A DNA stretch of 50,351 nt from Bacteroidota bacterium. Lineage in GTDB: Bacteria > Bacteroidota > Bacteroidia > Bacteroidales > VadinHA17. Below the pieces are notes generated by a model, which saw nothing but the letters and a program-made list of their open reading frames with translations, made no database searches and was not told the origin of the DNA. Of this stretch, positions 47,001-50,351 are shown piece by piece. Numbering within the stretch: the stretch's first letter is position 1; every line of letters starts with the position of its first letter. Location of the stretch: NCBI GenBank assembly GCA_011042635.1, contig DQWH01000099.1, positions 1 to 50,351 of the forward strand. The letters run 5' to 3'. The position numbers and the translations under genes are program-made.

Positions 47001-49932
47001 TAGAGAATCCGTAAATATCCACGGAGAAAATGGATTCGATCACCGGCTTGTTCAGGAGGGGAAGCCAGGCAATACGGGTTCCCGCCTGGATAGCCCAGGG
47101 AATTCTCAACACGTGAAAATCGAATGTCAGCGAGCCGCCGAAAGAGTACAGGGGTTCCTTGAACTCTTCGTATGAGGATATTTCTTCGTTCCATTCCCGG
47201 TAACGGTTACGGGCCGCATCCCCGAAAAGCCCCCCGCTCATACGCTTGATGTACAGCACTCCGGGAATGCTCAGGTCGGGATACCACAGGGGAAAAACAT
47301 AATCGGAACGAAAACTTTCCAGGGTCTCGCTGAAGGCGGGCTCATAACCCCTGGGGAATTCCCTTTCTGCCGTAAAGGCATACCGGTCCAGGTTCTGCGT
47401 CTGATAACTGCCCTCCAACCTCAGTCCGTGATGGCTGAAAAACCCGGGAAGGAACAGGACGGTCTTTAGTTTGAAGGAAGGATTGAATGATTCCGCCTTT
47501 CCGGGAACCGACAGGTGGATGAGATCCACGATTCCCCCCCATTTTGGATACAAATCCCTGGGTGAGGTTTTGTGCAGAAAATAATAATACAAACGGGCGC
47601 GGGACGATATGATGTTCTGTTCAAACAGGCGGCTGCTCAGGTTGAAATATATATCGTTGTAAGCCGTCAGCTGAAGCGAGGGGACCAGGGCGCTGTAAAA
47701 ACGGTTCCGGGTCAGATTCAGGGGAAGGGAGATATTTGCCTTGAATGTGCGGTCCGGGGCGCCCGTATTTCCCCTGTAATTAATATTCTGCGGTTTTAGC
47801 AGGGATACTTTTCCTCCCTGCCGGTACTCGAGCCTGATCACCGGGAACCAGCCACGGTAAGTGAATCCTGTCATGAAGTGATGATCCCCGTTTCGGTAAG
47901 CATAGGCCAGGGTGGTGAGAGCCGTGCTGAGCAGATTCTGTGACAGCAGGGTTGCCCCGGGAGCTATATCGGGGTCTTCCAGGGTGAAATTTTCCAGGTC
48001 GAAATAAAAGGGCATCCAGCTGTGAAAACGGAAAAGGTTCCATCCTTTTCTGTAAGGTCTTGCTTCATATTCTCCCGCAGGAAGATCATCGGGTGCCGGT
48101 TCGGGGGGAATTCCTTCCACATCGGAGGCAAATCCCGTGAAAGTGTTTTCCACTGTTTCCAGCCTTTCCCATTGATCCGGTTCCAGCGGGATTTTCACAA
48201 TACGATGCCCCCGTGAATGGTAATCAGAATAGTACAAAATTCCGGCCTTCGTATCGACGGCCGGATCAAAGGCCCCATAGCGGGACGAGGTAAGCCGGTA
48301 TTGTTGTCTGGTCAGGGTATCCAGGGCGTATATGTTATCGATGCCCGAGTACGAGGAATGGTAAAGAATGTACTGCCGGTAAGAGGTGGTCATCAGAATG
48401 TCATGGTAGGAAGGTTGAATTACCTCGTTCCAGCGGCCTGAAGGGGTATGCACACGCGATATCCCTTTTCCACGGTGATCGAGTGTGATGACCAGCAGGT
48501 CCCGGTTGTTTTCCATCCATTCGGGCAGCATCAGAAAGCGGTTGTCAGGCGAGGGAATACTGTCAAGCCGTTCACCGGTGCGGGCATCCAGAATGATCAG
48601 GGCCGCCCGGTTCTGCGGATTCACTTCCACCGCTGCTATCTTGCCTGCGTCATGGGAAACAGCGGGCGCAAACAACCGGGTGCGGAAACTGAGCCGGCTG
48701 GTTTTTCCGGTCTTCAGATCGAATGTTTTGATCACTGAATACCGCCGGTTTCCCCAGCGTATATCCGGAACGTATTCCGACCAGGCTGCCAGGCGCCCTT
48801 TTCCCGAGAGTTTTACCGACGGTATGTTGCCGGGCGTGTGGATGATCTTTTCCTTTCCGTCGGGATAAATCAGGACGTACTGGGCCACCTGACCGATCCC
48901 CGTCTTTTCAGCCAGAACCATGCTGTCGGATACGGGTTGCGGAAAGCGGTAGCTGGTAAACAATTTGCCCGGGGGCGGTGAAACCGTTTCAAAGGAAGTA
49001 TAGGTTTCCCGGTGGGACTGTTCTTTCCAGTGCTGTTTCAGTTCGGTAAATGTTTGCTCAAAAAGTTTTCGCTTCGATAATCCCTCTTTGCGGAGGGTGA
49101 AATGCACCGGATTGAGAAGAAAGGGGTATTTTCCTGTATTTTCAATGACCTTTTGCCAGAGGCTATCTCCGTAATGTCTCCGGGCGAAAGCTACCATCTG
49201 GTATCCGTATTCATAATAATCGGGGACATAGGTTTTGTAAGAACCCAGCAGGATTTCGTCGAACCGGTAAAACTTGTCTTCCTCCAGTGCCCTGGCCCGC
49301 ATATTCATTTCAAAGGAAGGCAGGCGACCTCTTCCGCTGGGGGAAAGCAGGGTTTCGGCATATACGGCGTCCCCTTCAAGGAACCAGTCTCCGAGCATGC
49401 TGGTCACCGCGCCCGGTACCTGCTCCCCTCCCAGGTATGACAGTACGCGCGTAAAACCCCTGTTCAGCTTGTCTACCTGTACTACATGGCGGTACTCATG
49501 CAGAGCCAGTTGCTGAAGCCAGTTGTGTGGATAAATGTTCTGTGGCGGGGTGGTAAACAGCTCGATCCGTTTGGGAGCCCAGGCTACAAAACCGTTCGAC
49601 TCGGCCGTATGGTTATGCAGTATCACCGGGATTTTTCCGGGATCATGGTTGAGCGGACGGGCTACTTTTTCCCGGTAATATTCCAGAATATCAGCCATCC
49701 GGAAAGCATTTTCACGGAATCCGGCAGGATAGATCAACCGAAAATGGCATGTACTGAACTGTTCCCAGCGCAGGGTTGCCGGATCCTCACCTGTTGTGAA
49801 ATACTGGCCTGGAAGAGGGGCCGGAGGTTTTGCAAGAAGAACCAGGAACAGCAGAAAATACTTCCATCCTGTTCCCCGTTTTATCGGGCGGGAAATCGGG
49901 TATTTAAATAATACCGTAAGGCTGCAGTACAT
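46987..49932 (-). CDS. Large secreted protein with TolB/beta-propeller-like region and peptidase-like HEYRH motif; C-terminal beta-rich domain
   Basis: Internal start with signal-like TM (WKYFLLFLVLLAKPPAPLPGQ); LQQLALHEYRHVVQVDKLNRG; repeated propeller-like strands. The first 137 aa of the ORF-track entry are probably non-coding. Confidence 0.8.
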   Translation of the reverse strand: MYCSLTVLFKYPISRPIKRGTGWKYFLLFLVLLAKPPAPLPGQYFTTGEDPATLRWEQFSTCHFRLIYPAGFRENAFRMADILEYYREKVARPLNHDPGKIPVILHNHTAESNGFVAWAPKRIELFTTPPQNIYPHNWLQQLALHEYRHVVQVDKLNRGFTRVLSYLGGEQVPGAVTSMLGDWFLEGDAVYAETLLSPSGRGRLPSFEMNMRARALEEDKFYRFDEILLGSYKTYVPDYYEYGYQMVAFARRHYGDSLWQKVIENTGKYPFLLNPVHFTLRKEGLSKRKLFEQTFTELKQHWKEQSHRETYTSFETVSPPPGKLFTSYRFPQPVSDSMVLAEKTGIGQVAQYVLIYPDGKEKIIHTPGNIPSVKLSGKGRLAAWSEYVPDIRWGNRRYSVIKTFDLKTGKTSRLSFRTRLFAPAVSHDAGKIAAVEVNPQNRAALIILDARTGERLDSIPSPDNRFLMLPEWMENNRDLLVITLDHRGKGISRVHTPSGRWNEVIQPSYHDILMTTSYRQYILYHSSYSGIDNIYALDTLTRQQYRLTSSRYGAFDPAVDTKAGILYYSDYHSRGHRIVKIPLEPDQWERLETVENTFTGFASDVEGIPPEPAPDDLPAGEYEARPYRKGWNLFRFHSWMPFYFDLENFTLEDPDIAPGATLLSQNLLSTALTTLAYAYRNGDHHFMTGFTYRGWFPVIRLEYRQGGKVSLLKPQNINYRGNTGAPDRTFKANISLPLNLTRNRFYSALVPSLQLTAYNDIYFNLSSRLFEQNIISSRARLYYYFLHKTSPRDLYPKWGGIVDLIHLSVPGKAESFNPSFKLKTVLFLPGFFSHHGLRLEGSYQTQNLDRYAFTAEREFPRGYEPAFSETLESFRSDYVFPLWYPDLSIPGVLYIKRMSGGLFGDAARNRYREWNEEISSYEEFKEPLYSFGGSLTFDFHVLRIPWAIQAGTRIAWLPLLNKPVIESIFSVDIYGFSINRR

Positions 49933-50047
49933 GGGGTTCTTTTTTGTGGCCGCCGGCAGGCCCTTCAAAAAGGCTAAAATAGCCAAAAATTGCTGTTGGG
50001 ATGGATAAAAAGCATTATTTTCGTCCACATATCCGAAAGACAAAATC

Positions 50048-50351
50048 ATGGAAAGTATGTACAGAAAGGTGAACCTGCTGACCGGTTGGGGGGTGTTCCT
50101 TCTGGCGGCGGTGGTATACCTGGTTACCCTGGAACCCACAGTAAGTTTCTGGGATTGCGGCGAGTTTATTGCGGCCGGATACAAACTGGAAGTAGGCCAT
50201 CCCCCGGGAGCACCTGTTTTTATGCTGCTGGCACGGTTTTTCTCTCTGTTTGCCGGAGGGGAGGTTTCGAAGGTTGCCTGGATGGTCAACGCCATGTCAG
50301 GTCTGGCCAGTGCTTTCACCATCCTGTTCCTTTTCTGGACCATTACTCATA
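50048..50351 (+). CDS. DUF2723 / GT117-like integral membrane glycosyltransferase, partial
   Basis: Runs off the right edge: MESMYRKVNLLTGWGVFLLAAVVYLVTLEPTVSFWDCGEFIAAGYKLEVGHPPGAPVFMLLARFFSLFAGG. Confidence 0.92.
   Translation, partial: MESMYRKVNLLTGWGVFLLAAVVYLVTLEPTVSFWDCGEFIAAGYKLEVGHPPGAPVFMLLARFFSLFAGGEVSKVAWMVNAMSGLASAFTILFLFWTITH

Noticed and set aside
49933-50343. N-terminal 137-aa extension of the 46987..50343 minus ORF
   Set aside because: Antisense to the DUF2723 gene starting at 50048; an internal Met at 49932 precedes a convincing signal-like segment.

Overview
The window is a gene-dense, mostly core-genome segment of a Bacteroidota (Bacteroidales/Marinilabiliales-like) chromosome. 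There are no tRNA or rRNA genes, CRISPR arrays, or mobile elements that I can support. From left to right it contains: (i) a minus-strand TetR - LolA-like - two FtsX-type ABC permeases - ABC ATPase operon; (ii) an ECF sigma factor, an anti-sigma-like membrane protein and an outer-membrane beta-barrel protein; (iii) an orphan ThiF/MoeB-like protein, a surface-type lipoprotein, a TPR-SpoIIE phosphatase and peptidase E; (iv) an AsmA - histidine kinase - U32 (TrhP-like) operon; (v) a minus-strand block with a hypothetical protein, mnmH (selU), a hybrid histidine kinase and rsgA; (vi) exodeoxyribonuclease III and a CPA1 Na+/H+ antiporter fused to a cNMP-binding domain; (vii) the YceD-rpmF-plsX-fabH operon; (viii) bactofilin plus a complete F-type ATP synthase locus (atpZ-like, small membrane protein, atpB,E,F,H,A,G, then a polyprenyl synthetase, then atpD,C); (ix) an alpha/beta hydrolase, a GT9 glycosyltransferase, an aromatic-amino-acid-decarboxylase-like enzyme, AlkD-like protein, a ResB/CcsA fusion, a large secreted beta-propeller-like protein and the start of a DUF2723 protein. 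The most interesting observation is a set of ECF-type promoter-like sequences (GTAAC-N16/17-CGTC/A). They lie upstream of the sigma gene itself, the beta-barrel gene and, more weakly, a downstream lipoprotein gene. They suggest an autoregulated envelope-stress circuit with an unusual zinc-less, tandem-duplicated anti-sigma domain. Other leads are a 25-codon ORF translationally coupled to atpG, a 68-bp bactofilin/atpZ dual-coding overlap, a pseudo-receiver in the hybrid kinase, and a Cys-depleted E1-like protein. I saw no clearly new defence or mobile system here.
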